Source of the DNA: an uncultured Desulfomonile sp.
GTDB taxonomy: Bacteria; Desulfobacterota; Desulfomonilia; Desulfomonilales; Desulfomonilaceae
Direction: 5' to 3'
DNA length: 21,307 nt
Assembly: GCA_903853735.1 (NCBI GenBank)
Contig: CAINUH010000539.1
Coordinates: 1 to 21,307 of the forward strand
Notes under the pieces: generated by a model
What the model saw: only the letters and a program-made list of their open reading frames with translations
Database searches by the model: none
Told to the model about the DNA's origin: nothing
Shown: positions 6,894 to 14,340 of the stretch, in pieces
How the letters are laid out: each line of letters opens with the position of its first letter
Numbering within the stretch: position 1 is the first letter of the stretch
Program-made: the position numbers and the translations under genes

Positions 6894-6990
6894 GTGGGCC
6901 GAAAGAAGGAGTCATCACCACCTAGACATGTTCTGGTGGTGAGCAGGAGACAGCCTTCGAGGAGTAATCAGGGTTGGGCAACCAATCCAC
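6894..6990 (+). ncRNA. candidate structured leader RNA (multi-helix junction)
   Basis: Pairings visible by eye: P1 GTGG (6894-6897) with CCAC (6987-6990); P2 GAAGG (6905-6909) with CCTTC (6954-6958); P3 TCACCACC (6915-6922) with GGTGGTGA (6935-6942), extended by AGA/TCT; and P4 GGTT (6972-6975) with AACC (6980-6983). Together they form a closed junction with one long perfect arm. The element lies between two promoter-like sites, upstream of an exported-protein operon. I cannot match it to a known riboswitch. P3 is solid; P1 and P4 are short and may be chance. Confidence 0.33.
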
Positions 6991-7008
6991 AAAAGGCGGC
7001 AGGACAGG

Positions 7009-7055
7009 TGTCAAGGAAAAAAACACTTGACATTCCGCGGCTGATTTGATACCAA
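7009..7055 (+). promoter_or_regulatory. proximal promoter with overlapping dyad
   Basis: A perfect -35 TTGACA (7027-7032), a 17-base spacer and a weak -10 TACCAA (7050-7055). The -35 lies inside an inverted repeat, TGTCAAG (7009-7015) / CTTGACA (7026-7032), separated by an A-rich ten-base spacer. This is the layout of an operator that could block or recruit RNA polymerase. Transcription would start near 7062. Confidence 0.5.
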
Positions 7056-7059
7056 AAAT

Positions 7060-7127
7060 ACATTCCGGGCTTTATCGGATTTTTATCCGGGAATGTTTTT
7101 ACGGGTCTCCCGAACGATGGTCGGGAG
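7060..7127 (+). promoter_or_regulatory. two 5' leader hairpins of the exported-protein operon
   Basis: Hairpin 1: ACATTCC (7060-7066) pairs with GGAATGT (7090-7096) and CGGAT (7076-7080) with ATCCG (7085-7089), giving 12 bp around loop TTTT with a nine-base bulge on the 5' side. A five-T run (7096-7100) ends it. Hairpin 2: CTCCCGA (7107-7113) pairs perfectly with TCGGGAG (7121-7127). Hairpin 1 would sit at the very 5' end of an RNA from the proximal promoter, as in stabilised mRNAs. For an RNA from the distal promoter it would act more like an attenuator. Confidence 0.5.
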
Positions 7128-7153
7128 GAACTGTTGAAAGGAGGATTGAGGGT

Positions 7154-7678
7154 ATGGTTAAACGTTTGTTTCTTCTGAGCCTATTGGTTCTCGCATTGTG
7201 CGGCGCCAGCGTGGTAGTATCCTTCGCCGGCGGACCTGGCGGCGGCGGTCAGGCATATATGCCGCCACCTCCAACGATCCCGCCGCTGTGTGGGCCGGTC
7301 CAGACCAAGTATTCGATGGTCAAGGAGGTTATCACCCCGATACCTGCTCAGTTGAGGCGGGTCAGGGTGGTTGCACCGTATCTGGCGGGAGTAGCATGGC
7401 CCCGCAAGCCGCTGGCATTCTTTGCGAATCCCCAGACTTTTCCTGCTTCAATTGGAACTGGTCGTTATGAGTGGCTGGTGCCAATCGTGTCTGAAATCAA
7501 GAATGAGCATTTCGACACCGTTATGGATCCGTGCTGCAAGACCCACAAAGTGCCTCGCTGCGTATGGGTGAAGGCTAATTACATCAGGCCGACTTGCCCG
7601 CCTGCGTGTGGGCCACCAGCGTGTGGGCCAGTGCCTATGGCGCCGCCGCCCCCCATGCCGGTCAAGGTGACGAAGTAA
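7154..7678 (+). CDS. exported proline/cysteine-rich protein, paralogue A
   Basis: A 174-residue protein of no family I recognise. Residues 1-25 are a clear signal peptide (Lys3-Arg4, a hydrophobic core, likely cut at SFA/GGP). The mature part begins Gly-rich (26-33), then Pro-rich (37-44), followed by a central non-repetitive region (50-125). It ends in a Cys/Pro tail with Cys at 46, 127, 128, 136, 148, 152 and 157, including CGPPACGP (152-159). Cys16 lies in the signal core, but LALC is a poor lipobox. I chose ATG 7154 because AAAGGAGG (7137-7144) precedes it and the signal peptide starts there; an in-frame ATG at 7046 would add a leader with no export signal. Even-spaced Cys and Pro suggest a disulfide-bonded or metal-binding envelope protein, which is speculation. 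It forms an operon with the next gene, 72 bases downstream. Confidence 0.8.
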   Translation: MVKRLFLLSLLVLALCGASVVVSFAGGPGGGGQAYMPPPPTIPPLCGPVQTKYSMVKEVITPIPAQLRRVRVVAPYLAGVAWPRKPLAFFANPQTFPASIGTGRYEWLVPIVSEIKNEHFDTVMDPCCKTHKVPRCVWVKANYIRPTCPPACGPPACGPVPMAPPPPMPVKVTK

Positions 7679-7750
7679 GGTTGCTGCGAGAGGCCAAAAA
7701 AAAGGAAGAGTTCCTAAGATATAACGAATTGTCGAAAGGAGGATTAGGGC

Positions 7751-8104
7751 ATGGTTAAAAAGATAGGAATTCTCGGATTCATCCTGGTCGTCGTAGCCGC
7801 GGCGGGTATGGTGTGGGCCGAGACATATACGGGGTCGATTCCAGCTCCTCAACCGATGGTGACTCCTGCAGCAGCTCCGCCTGCTTGTGTGGGTGCGGCA
7901 TGTCCGCCGCCGCCAAAGGTGAAAGCGGCCCCGGCGAAACTTAGAACATCCATCCAGGTGAAAATGCAATATCCGGAACCGATGCCGCCCCCACTGGCTT
8001 GTGGACCGATCGGCTGTGGACCACCTCCAATTCCCGTGGCGGTGCCTATGTGGAGATTCATAGTTCCCTGGCCTCCCTTCGTTTACTATCTGCCTGTAGA
8101 CTAG
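7751..8104 (+). CDS. exported proline/cysteine-rich protein, paralogue B
   Basis: A 117-residue small exported protein, unrecognised as a family. The signal peptide covers residues 1-23, likely cut at VWA/ETY. The mature chain of about 94 residues is Pro- and Ala-rich. It has exactly four Cys in two C-x4-C pairs: Cys46/Cys51 and Cys84/Cys89, the latter in CGPIGCGP (84-91). It ends in an aromatic patch, MWRFIVPWPPFVYYLPVD (100-117). The CGPxxCGP motif, the MVK start and the initiation region are shared with the preceding gene, so the two are probably diverged duplicates. AAAGGAGG (7735-7742) lies 8 bases before the ATG. The operon ends at the strong terminator 20 bases after the stop. Surface, periplasmic or metal-binding roles are possible; none is shown. 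Confidence 0.78.
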   Translation: MVKKIGILGFILVVVAAAGMVWAETYTGSIPAPQPMVTPAAAPPACVGAACPPPPKVKAAPAKLRTSIQVKMQYPEPMPPPLACGPIGCGPPPIPVAVPMWRFIVPWPPFVYYLPVD

Positions 8105-8123
8105 CGGAAGGTAAATCGAACAC

Positions 8124-8152
8124 AAAAAAGCCCCCATCATGGGGGCTTTTTT
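8124..8152. terminator. bidirectional intrinsic terminator
   Basis: A perfect 12-bp stem, six A plus GCCCCC (8124-8135) with GGGGGC plus six T (8141-8152), and loop ATCAT. GAAC (8118-8121) and GTTC (8153-8156) extend it past a two-base bulge. It ends the exported-protein operon. Because the A and T runs flank both sides, it would also work leftward. Confidence 0.92.
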
Positions 8153-8171
8153 GTTCAATTAAGCCCCTCCC

Positions 8172-8903
8172 ATGACTATTATCCCAGCAATTGATCTGAA
8201 AGACGGCAAATGTGTCCGCCTGAGGCAGGGACGGTTTGATTCGGTAACCGTATTTAACGATGACCCGGTCTCTCAGGCGCAACGATGGGAAGCCTCCGGC
8301 GCGGCGCGTATCCACGTGGTGGACCTCAACGGATCAGTGCAAGGCAAACCCGTCAATTTGGCCTATGTGGAAGAGATTGTAAGAGCGGTGCGCGTTCCTG
8401 TCCAGGTGGGGGGAGGAATTAGAGACCGGCCAACGATTCTCACGCTCCTCGACATAGGCGTAGACACGGTAATTCTAGGAACCCTGGCCGCAAAAGAACC
8501 TGAAAAGGTCTTGGAATTCCTGGAGTTGTTTCCTGGCCGATTAGCCATAGGAATTGACGCCAGGTCAGGGTTTGTAGCCGTTGAAGGTTGGGAGGAGTCG
8601 ACTCAAATCCTGGCGTCTGAGCTTGCAGCCCGTTTTGATTCGGCCGGCCCAGCTTCGTTTGTATACACTGACATTGAACGGGACGGGATGATGAAGGGGC
8701 CCAATATAGAAAGCACGCGAGAATTTGCCGGAAGCACTCGTACAAACGTGATCCTGTCGGGAGGAATTTCAGAATTGGCTGATGTGGCCGCCGCGCTGCC
8801 ACTTGAACATGTGGGCGTGAAAGGTATTATAATAGGAAGAGCCCTTTACGACGGCAGAATTGATCTGCGGGAAGCCCTTGAAATGGCGGAGAAAATGCAG
8901 TAA
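8172..8903 (+). CDS. hisA: phosphoribosylformimino-AICAR-phosphate isomerase (ProFAR isomerase)
   Basis: Amadori isomerisation of ProFAR to PRFAR in histidine biosynthesis, using a (beta/alpha)8 barrel. The product is 243 residues, normal for HisA. Catalytic Asp8 is in IPAIDLKDG (4-12) and Asp129 in GIDAR (127-131). The phosphate-binding segments GGGIR (80-84), SGGIS (196-200) and IIGRALYDG (220-228) are present. The start is fixed: ATG 8172 is the first in-frame start after a TAA at 8160-8162. It has no Shine-Dalgarno and begins only 20 bases after the T-run of a strong terminator. The source of its transcript is therefore unclear. Its stop overlaps the hisF start by one base (TAATG), so the two are translationally coupled. 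No other his genes are in the window. Confidence 0.96.
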   Translation: MTIIPAIDLKDGKCVRLRQGRFDSVTVFNDDPVSQAQRWEASGAARIHVVDLNGSVQGKPVNLAYVEEIVRAVRVPVQVGGGIRDRPTILTLLDIGVDTVILGTLAAKEPEKVLEFLELFPGRLAIGIDARSGFVAVEGWEESTQILASELAARFDSAGPASFVYTDIERDGMMKGPNIESTREFAGSTRTNVILSGGISELADVAAALPLEHVGVKGIIIGRALYDGRIDLREALEMAEKMQ

Positions 8904-9667
8904 TGCTCGCTAAGCGAATTATTCCGTGTCTGGATGTTAAGGACGGCCGAGTTGTCAAGGGCGTTAATTTTGTAAACTTTCGCGACGCCGGTGACCCGGT
9001 AGAAAACGCCCGATACTATGATGTCGAAGGGGCAGACGAGTTAGTCTTCCTGGACATCACTGCGTCACACCAAAAGCGCAAAATAATCCTTGAAGTTGTG
9101 GCCAGAACTGCGGAAGAAGTGTTCATGCCGCTTACAGTGGGTGGGGGAGTGAGGACTACGGCAGATATCAGGGAACTCCTGAATGCGGGAGCCGACAAGG
9201 TCTCCCTCAACACCGCCGCGGTTCAGAATCCTGATATTATCAGGGAATCCTCTCTGATGTTCGGAAGTCAGTGCATAGTTGTCGCGATAGACGCAAAACG
9301 AACTGGAAACACTCCGTCAGGCTTCGAAATCTCGATACACGGCGGGAGGACCATGACAGGAGTTGACTGCCTGGAATGGGTCCGCAAGGTTGAAGACCTC
9401 GGCGCAGGAGAAATACTTCTGACCAGTATGGATGCTGATGGAACCAAGGACGGGTACGATATCCCGATGACTCGAGCGGTAACGGACATCGTGGGAATTC
9501 CCGTGATCGCTTCGGGAGGGGCCGGAACTCAGGAACATTTGAGAGATGCGGTCTTAAAGGCTAATGCTGACGCAGTCTTGGCTGCCTCCATCTTCCACTA
9601 TAGGGAGATTCCTATCAGGGAACTTAAGAAATTTCTCGAGGCGGAGGGCATTCCGGTAAGACTATGA
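8903..9667 (+). CDS. hisF: imidazole glycerol phosphate synthase, cyclase subunit
   Basis: The cyclase half of IGP synthase. It combines PRFAR with ammonia channelled from the HisH glutaminase to give IGP and AICAR. The product is 254 residues. Catalytic Asp11 is in [16 protein letters not shown] (5-20) and Asp130 in VVAIDAK (126-132). Also visible are VGGGVR (79-84), SLNTAAV (101-107), [11 protein letters not shown] (176-186) and IASGGAG (202-208). These are the HisF barrel signatures and separate it from the related HisA. It needs HisH, which is not in the window and must be encoded elsewhere. It is coupled to hisA through TAATG. A stem-loop without a U-tract lies 7 bases after the stop. 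Confidence 0.97.
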   Translation: MLAKRIIPCLDVKDGRVVKGVNFVNFRDAGDPVENARYYDVEGADELVFLDITASHQKRKIILEVVARTAEEVFMPLTVGGGVRTTADIRELLNAGADKVSLNTAAVQNPDIIRESSLMFGSQCIVVAIDAKRTGNTPSGFEISIHGGRTMTGVDCLEWVRKVEDLGAGEILLTSMDADGTKDGYDIPMTRAVTDIVGIPVIASGGAGTQEHLRDAVLKANADAVLAASIFHYREIPIRELKKFLEAEGIPVRL

Positions 9668-9673
9668 TGCCAA

Positions 9674-9707
9674 TGTCTCAACCCGAGCCGGCGAGGCGTT
9701 TGAGACA
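9674..9707. other. stem-loop after hisF
   Basis: TGTCTCAA (9674-9681) is perfectly complementary to TTGAGACA (9700-9707), with an 18-base GC-rich interior in which GCC (9687-9689) can pair with GGC (9695-9697). No T-run follows, so it is a possible mRNA 3' stabiliser or a Rho-assisted end rather than an intrinsic terminator. Confidence 0.4.
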
Positions 9708-9841
9708 ATGAATAACCAATTCCAACAACCTCCGGGACCATCACTCTTAGCGTAGACTCGGGGAAAGTGGAATTCAACATCTCCATTGAAATCAAAGGTT
9801 TTTCGAGCCGAATTTTCCGTCTGCATTTCTGTTTTTTTCAG

Positions 9842-9894
9842 CGGGGAATGGCTTATGCAACGTTGTACCTTCATTCCCCCAACGGAATTCCCCG
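9842..9894 (+). promoter_or_regulatory. mutually exclusive hairpins in the mutS2 leader
   Basis: One 5' segment can pair with either of two downstream segments. GGGGAATG (9843-9850) pairs with CATTCCCC (9872-9879), or CGGGGAAT (9842-9849) pairs with ATTCCCCG (9887-9894). Both are perfect 8-bp stems and exclude each other. The second ends 15 bases before the mutS2 ATG, which has no visible Shine-Dalgarno. This is the geometry of a two-state leader, but chance repeats of a short motif would look the same. Confidence 0.35.
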
Positions 9895-9909
9895 TTTGAC
9901 GTCCTGATC

Positions 9910-12255
9910 ATGAACTATCATGAATTTTCAGACATCGTCGTCGAGAGTCAAACCTTTCTGGAACTTCCTGCTGTTCTGGAAGAGGTTGGATCTTATGCTT
10001 GCTCTGAGTCCGGAAGGAACCAAATCTTATCAGCCTTACCCGAAAACGACTTTCAGGTCATAAAGGCGAACCTCGATCTGGTTTCCGAACTTCAGGAGAT
10101 GGTACGGCTGTCCGGACCTTTGGAACTGAGCAATCTCTTGCCCATGGAGAACTTGTTTCAAAGACTGGAAAATCAATCGACCATGCTGAACCCAGAAGAG
10201 ATCCTTGCGGTCCGGGATCTTCTTGTCATCAGTGACAATGTATTGGAAAAACTAGAAAGCCTGGATGAAAGGCTTGCGCACCTGAAGGGTTTCTCCGTCG
10301 AAATCACCTCGCTCGGTCTGTTAAAAAAAAACATACTTCGTACAATTGACGAGCACGGCGGGGTGAGACCCGATGCAAGTCCGGAGCTTATGCGCATTCA
10401 TTCACGAGGACGAGCAGCGCGTGAACTCATGATCAAGCGTCTGGATGGGTTCGTGCGTGACAGAGACCTGGCCCGGATCGTCCAGGAAGATTACGTGACT
10501 CTGCGTAACGACCGCTATGTGATACTGCTGAGACCGGAGTTCCGAGGTTTGTTGGACGGCATTGTCCATGACCACTCGCGTAGTGGCGCATCCGTTTACG
10601 TCGAACCTTTTCAAGTAGTAGAACTCAACAATCAGATAGCTTCTCTCGTTGATGAAGAGACCGCGGAGATCCGCGAAATCCTCAAGAGGTTGACTAATGA
10701 TATACGCGCAGAAATCTCTGCGCTGATAACGAATTTCAAAGCGCTCACTTTGCTGGACGCGTTTCAGTCGAGGGCGTTGTACTCCATAGCCACGTCATCC
10801 ATATATCCAGAGTTGGTTCAAGAGGGCTTTCGAATCTTGGGCGCTCGCCACCCACTACTCCTCGCCGACGGGCAATCTCACGTGGTACCTATGGACGTCA
10901 TACAAGATTCTTCCACTCTTGCCACCATTATCAGCGGGGCAAATATGGGCGGTAAAACCGTTGCGCTCAAGATTGCAGGTCTGTTTCCTCTGATGATCAA
11001 GTGTGGAATTTTGATACCGGCCTCCGAGGGAACCAAAATTCAGCCCTTCAATCGGGTCATGGCGGACATTGGGGATGACCAGAATGTACGGTCGAGAATT
11101 TCGTCGTTTGCCGGCCACATGCTCCGCATCAAGGCAGTCCTCAAGAAAGCATCTCCAGGAGATCTGGTACTACTTGACGAGATTGGCGGGGCTACGGACC
11201 CTGAAGAAGGGGCGGCTTTGGCTATGGCTATCACCGATGAACTTATTCAGAGGGGAACCAGCACTATAGTCACCACACACCACACTCATCTCAAGGCCTA
11301 TGCCATGGCGCGTCCTCAGGCCAAGAATGTTAGCGTGGAATTTCATCCCCACACTTTGCAACCCACGTTCCGCCTGTTATACGACTTCCCTGGAGAATCT
11401 CATGCCATTTTGACCGCCGAGCGCATCGGTCTGGACCAGAGCGTTGTGGACTCGGCAAAGCGTTACGCGGAAAGGTCGGCAGGAGGCAGCACCAGGCTGT
11501 TGCAAGAGCTGAAGGAGAAAATCACTCAAACGGAAACACTACGGCAAGATCTGGAAGAAAAGAAGACCATTCTCGATGAAGAACTCCGAGACATTCAGTC
11601 CCAAAGAACTGACATTGTTGAGACGTTCCGAAAACAGTGCCTCAGTATGATTCGTAAGGCTGAGACCCAGATATCGGATATTCAAAAATCCTTGAAAAGC
11701 GGAGCCATAAAACATCGTGTTAAGCCGCGTGACGACCTCAAAAGAATCAAGGAAGAGATAGTCCACGCTCTGGGCTCTCCCTTAGAGAACCTCTCTCAAA
11801 TCCCAGGACCGGGCGCAACAGTGAGGATTGTCACGCTTGGGAGGCAAGGAAGGGTTACAGCCGTCTTAGATAACGGACTCGTGGAAGTCGCGGTAGGCAA
11901 TGTGACAGTGAAAACCCACGCATCGGACACAGAAATGGTTGAGTCTTCGGTCGAGGAAAAAAATCCTTCAAAAAAGGAGCGTATTGGAATAGATATCCCC
12001 CTTACCAATCCCAGATGGGAGGTGAAAATCATCGGCCTGCGGGTTGATGAAGCAATCCCTGTAGTTGAAAAAGCTATTGATGAAGCGATTTTGGGCGGTC
12101 TGACGTCGATAAATATCATTCACGGTAGGGGGACTGGACGCCTGAAAAAAGCAGTCAGAGAGTACTTGGCTGGGTGTGTCATGGTGCGCGGGTTCCGAGG
12201 AGGTGATCCTAACAGCGGAGGCGAGGCTGTAACTATTGTTGAACTTGCTTCCTAA
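9910..12255 (+). CDS. mutS2: endonuclease MutS2 (MutS-family ATPase with Smr domain)
   Basis: A MutS2-type protein of 781 residues, the usual length. It lacks the mismatch-binding domain of MutS1. Family members act on branched DNA to limit recombination, or on collided ribosomes. In order: an N-terminal core and lever region, then the ATPase with Walker A GANMGGKT (343-350), Walker B DLVLLDEIGG with Asp423 and Glu424, and DPEEGAALA just after. A charged coiled-coil stretch (about 515-600) follows, then a KOW-like linker and a C-terminal Smr domain (about 703-781) with HGRGTG at 738-743. The Smr LDLRG motif is degenerate: WEVKIIGLRVDEA (703-715) has KIIG where the acidic D-L-R-G normally stands. 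ATG 9910 is chosen because no earlier start exists near it, although no Shine-Dalgarno is visible. The hisAF genes lie 242 bases upstream. Confidence 0.94.
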   Translation: MNYHEFSDIVVESQTFLELPAVLEEVGSYACSESGRNQILSALPENDFQVIKANLDLVSELQEMVRLSGPLELSNLLPMENLFQRLENQSTMLNPEEILAVRDLLVISDNVLEKLESLDERLAHLKGFSVEITSLGLLKKNILRTIDEHGGVRPDASPELMRIHSRGRAARELMIKRLDGFVRDRDLARIVQEDYVTLRNDRYVILLRPEFRGLLDGIVHDHSRSGASVYVEPFQVVELNNQIASLVDEETAEIREILKRLTNDIRAEISALITNFKALTLLDAFQSRALYSIATSSIYPELVQEGFRILGARHPLLLADGQSHVVPMDVIQDSSTLATIISGANMGGKTVALKIAGLFPLMIKCGILIPASEGTKIQPFNRVMADIGDDQNVRSRISSFAGHMLRIKAVLKKASPGDLVLLDEIGGATDPEEGAALAMAITDELIQRGTSTIVTTHHTHLKAYAMARPQAKNVSVEFHPHTLQPTFRLLYDFPGESHAILTAERIGLDQSVVDSAKRYAERSAGGSTRLLQELKEKITQTETLRQDLEEKKTILDEELRDIQSQRTDIVETFRKQCLSMIRKAETQISDIQKSLKSGAIKHRVKPRDDLKRIKEEIVHALGSPLENLSQIPGPGATVRIVTLGRQGRVTAVLDNGLVEVAVGNVTVKTHASDTEMVESSVEEKNPSKKERIGIDIPLTNPRWEVKIIGLRVDEAIPVVEKAIDEAILGGLTSINIIHGRGTGRLKKAVREYLAGCVMVRGFRGGDPNSGGEAVTIVELAS

Positions 12256-12550
12256 TAGGCGCGCGATAAGGATTGTCTCGCTTCTGAAGGCAGATCATGG
12301 TAGCTCTTTCCCGCAGCAGTTGCTATGAAGTTTGGCCTACCTCAATGGTCTCCGACCACGTGGACAGGGGGGACGGCTAGCCGTGGACGCAACTTTCCGT
12401 CACTTCTCTATCTGTGTTGCTTTACCAAAAGCAAAGTGTTGCGATTTGACGTATACACTGCCGTTCACGGAAGCATCAGCCTGTTGTTGAGGTGACTCAG
12501 AGAGTCTCTCGGTTCCCTGAAGTAGGGAGTTACAATAAGAAAGCCGGATC
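12256..12550. other. mutS2-dnaG intergenic region
   Basis: About 295 bases without a gene. Two perfect palindromes lie close together: CCACGTGG (12356-12363) and ACGGCTAGCCGT (12373-12384). CCACG and CGTGG (12382-12386) can also pair across them. No promoter with good -35 and -10 boxes is visible before dnaG. The only purine-rich run near the ATG is AAGAAAG (12537-12543), a poor ribosome site. Confidence 0.4.
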
Positions 12551-14302
12551 ATGCGTATCCCAGAATCAAAGATCGCTGAAATAGCTGCGGCAGCCGACAT
12601 AGTACGGGTTATATCCGATTACGTGGACCTGAAGAAAGCTGGAAAGGATTACAGAGGAATCTGTCCATTCCATGGGGATAAGGACCCTTCCTTCTATGTG
12701 TCGCCCCAGAAAGGCATTTTTCACTGTTTTGGTTGCGCTGTCGGAGGCAGCGTGTTCAACTTCTTGATGAGAATGGAAAATGTCTCCTTCCTTGAAGCCG
12801 TCCGGATGGTGGCGCAACGGTACGGGATTCATTTCGAACTGGAAGGAGGCAAGGCCAAGGTTGAAGACAAAGAGCGGTTCCTTGCCGCCTTAGAAGCCGG
12901 ACAGTCGTATTTTAAAACCAGCCTGGGCTCTAACGACGCGGCTCAGCAGTATCTTATCAATCGTGGGATTCCGCCTGAATGGACCGAGCGCCTCGATCTG
13001 GGGTTTGCTCCCGATTCCTGGGACGGGATTCACAGCTATCTGAGAACCCACGAAATCAATTCGGGGGATGCCGTGTCTGTGGGTCTCGTTCGGGAGCGGA
13101 CCGGTGGAGGTTACTACGATTATTTTCGCTCCAGAATTATGATCCCCATTCGGAACCTCAACGGGCAGGTCGTAGGATTTGGAGGACGCATTCTTGGAGA
13201 TGGAGATCCGAAGTATCTGAATTCTCCGGAGTCTGGGATTTTCAGAAAGAGAAATATCCTTTACGGTCTGGATTCTAGCCGGGAGGGGATTAGAAGAGAA
13301 GGGTATGTCATCTTAGTTGAAGGCTATTTTGATCAGATCTCTCTCAGGATCAGAGGAGTCGAAAACACCGTCGCTCCTCTTGGGACAGCGTTAGGGGTGG
13401 AACAGATAAGGCTGATCAAGAGATTTTGCGGAAAAGTCACGACCGTTTTCGATTCCGACGAAGCTGGATTGAGGGCCCTCAAGAGGTCTATCCCTTTATT
13501 CCTTGCAGCAGAAATGGAACCTTCGTGCTTGATCCTCGATGAAGATAAGGACCCCGATGAAGCAATAAGAAGGTTGGGTGTCGAAGCTTTTCGTAAGCTG
13601 TTGGATCGAGCCGTTCCCATGATTAATTTTTTCTTGGAACACCTGAAATCTCAGTACGACGTCAATACTATTCATGGGAGAAATCTGGCTCTCGAAGAGT
13701 GCCTACCTATCCTCAGGGAGGTTGCCGATTCGAAGGAGCGAGATTATTTTATTGAGAGATTGTCCTCAAGGATCAGAATCCGTGAGGATCGGCTGCTTCG
13801 ACTCCTAAAGGAAGCTCCTAGGCGTCACTACCAAAAGAGTTCAAGAAGTTCGGGGAAAACCCTCTTTGATTTTCCTGCGGATGAAAGAAACGTTGTGAGG
13901 GGCATGTTGCTCATGGACGGGGTCATCGAGCGGGTTGTAAAAAGTGGGCTGATAAAAAACTTTGAAGACCCGGTTCTGGCTGAGCTTGCAGGGCGGATCA
14001 TAGCATTGAGGGAGCAGACAGGAAAGTTTGAAGCATCTGATTTGCTCAATTCCTTGGATGATCACGATCTTGCCTCTATTGTGGCTACATGGATGAAACC
14101 TCGGCCTGAAGAGGATGATTTGAGACCTGAGGTCGATGGCGCGCTGACCGTAGATGAATCGCTGGATTACATAAGGCTGCGGTCGTTCGAGAGACGTAAA
14201 GTCGAAATAAAAGAAAGAATGAAAAAGTGCGCTCCAGGAGAAGAAGAATATAACCTCTTGGCGCAAGAACTTTGGTCCATTGGCAGGCGCCTGCACCGGT
14301 AA
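12551..14302 (+). CDS. dnaG: DNA primase
   Basis: Makes RNA primers for lagging-strand synthesis at the replication fork, recruited by DnaB. The product is 583 residues, a normal length. The N-terminal CHC2 zinc finger has Cys38, His41, Cys59 and Cys62 in GICPFHGDKDPSF and IFHCFGCAVGG. The RNA-polymerase core carries YFRSRIMIPIRN (191-202), and FGGRILGDGDPKYLNSPE (210-227) is canonical. The TOPRIM site has Glu257 in LVEGYFD, Asp301 and Asp303 in FDSDEAG, and DKDPDEA at 332-338. The C-terminal helicase-binding part (about 430-583) is divergent, as usual. ATG 12551 is the first start after a TAA at 12536-12538; the ribosome site is weak. rpoD follows after 38 bases, giving the conserved dnaG-rpoD pair of the macromolecular synthesis operon, here without rpsU. 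Confidence 0.97.
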   Translation: MRIPESKIAEIAAAADIVRVISDYVDLKKAGKDYRGICPFHGDKDPSFYVSPQKGIFHCFGCAVGGSVFNFLMRMENVSFLEAVRMVAQRYGIHFELEGGKAKVEDKERFLAALEAGQSYFKTSLGSNDAAQQYLINRGIPPEWTERLDLGFAPDSWDGIHSYLRTHEINSGDAVSVGLVRERTGGGYYDYFRSRIMIPIRNLNGQVVGFGGRILGDGDPKYLNSPESGIFRKRNILYGLDSSREGIRREGYVILVEGYFDQISLRIRGVENTVAPLGTALGVEQIRLIKRFCGKVTTVFDSDEAGLRALKRSIPLFLAAEMEPSCLILDEDKDPDEAIRRLGVEAFRKLLDRAVPMINFFLEHLKSQYDVNTIHGRNLALEECLPILREVADSKERDYFIERLSSRIRIREDRLLRLLKEAPRRHYQKSSRSSGKTLFDFPADERNVVRGMLLMDGVIERVVKSGLIKNFEDPVLAELAGRIIALREQTGKFEASDLLNSLDDHDLASIVATWMKPRPEEDDLRPEVDGALTVDESLDYIRLRSFERRKVEIKERMKKCAPGEEEYNLLAQELWSIGRRLHR

Positions 14303-14340
14303 TCTGTGCATAGAAAACAACAACAAGGAGAAGTCGTTTT

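Noticed and set aside
6935..6960. AGCAGGAGACAGCC resembles the cobalamin riboswitch B12 box
   Set aside because: Two bases are missing compared with the conserved box. The upstream core elements of the class are absent, and a promoter-like site lies where the aptamer should be.
7046..7153. N-terminal extension of exported protein A from ATG 7046
   Set aside because: It would bury the signal peptide 36 residues inside and cover both leader hairpins. AAAGGAGG precedes ATG 7154.
7448..8158. Long minus-strand frame (236 codons) opposite the exported-protein genes
   Set aside because: It begins inside the terminator, is rich in Arg/His/Ser as expected from antisense of Pro/Gly codons, and has no ribosome site. 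The plus-strand genes have signal peptides and strong ribosome sites.
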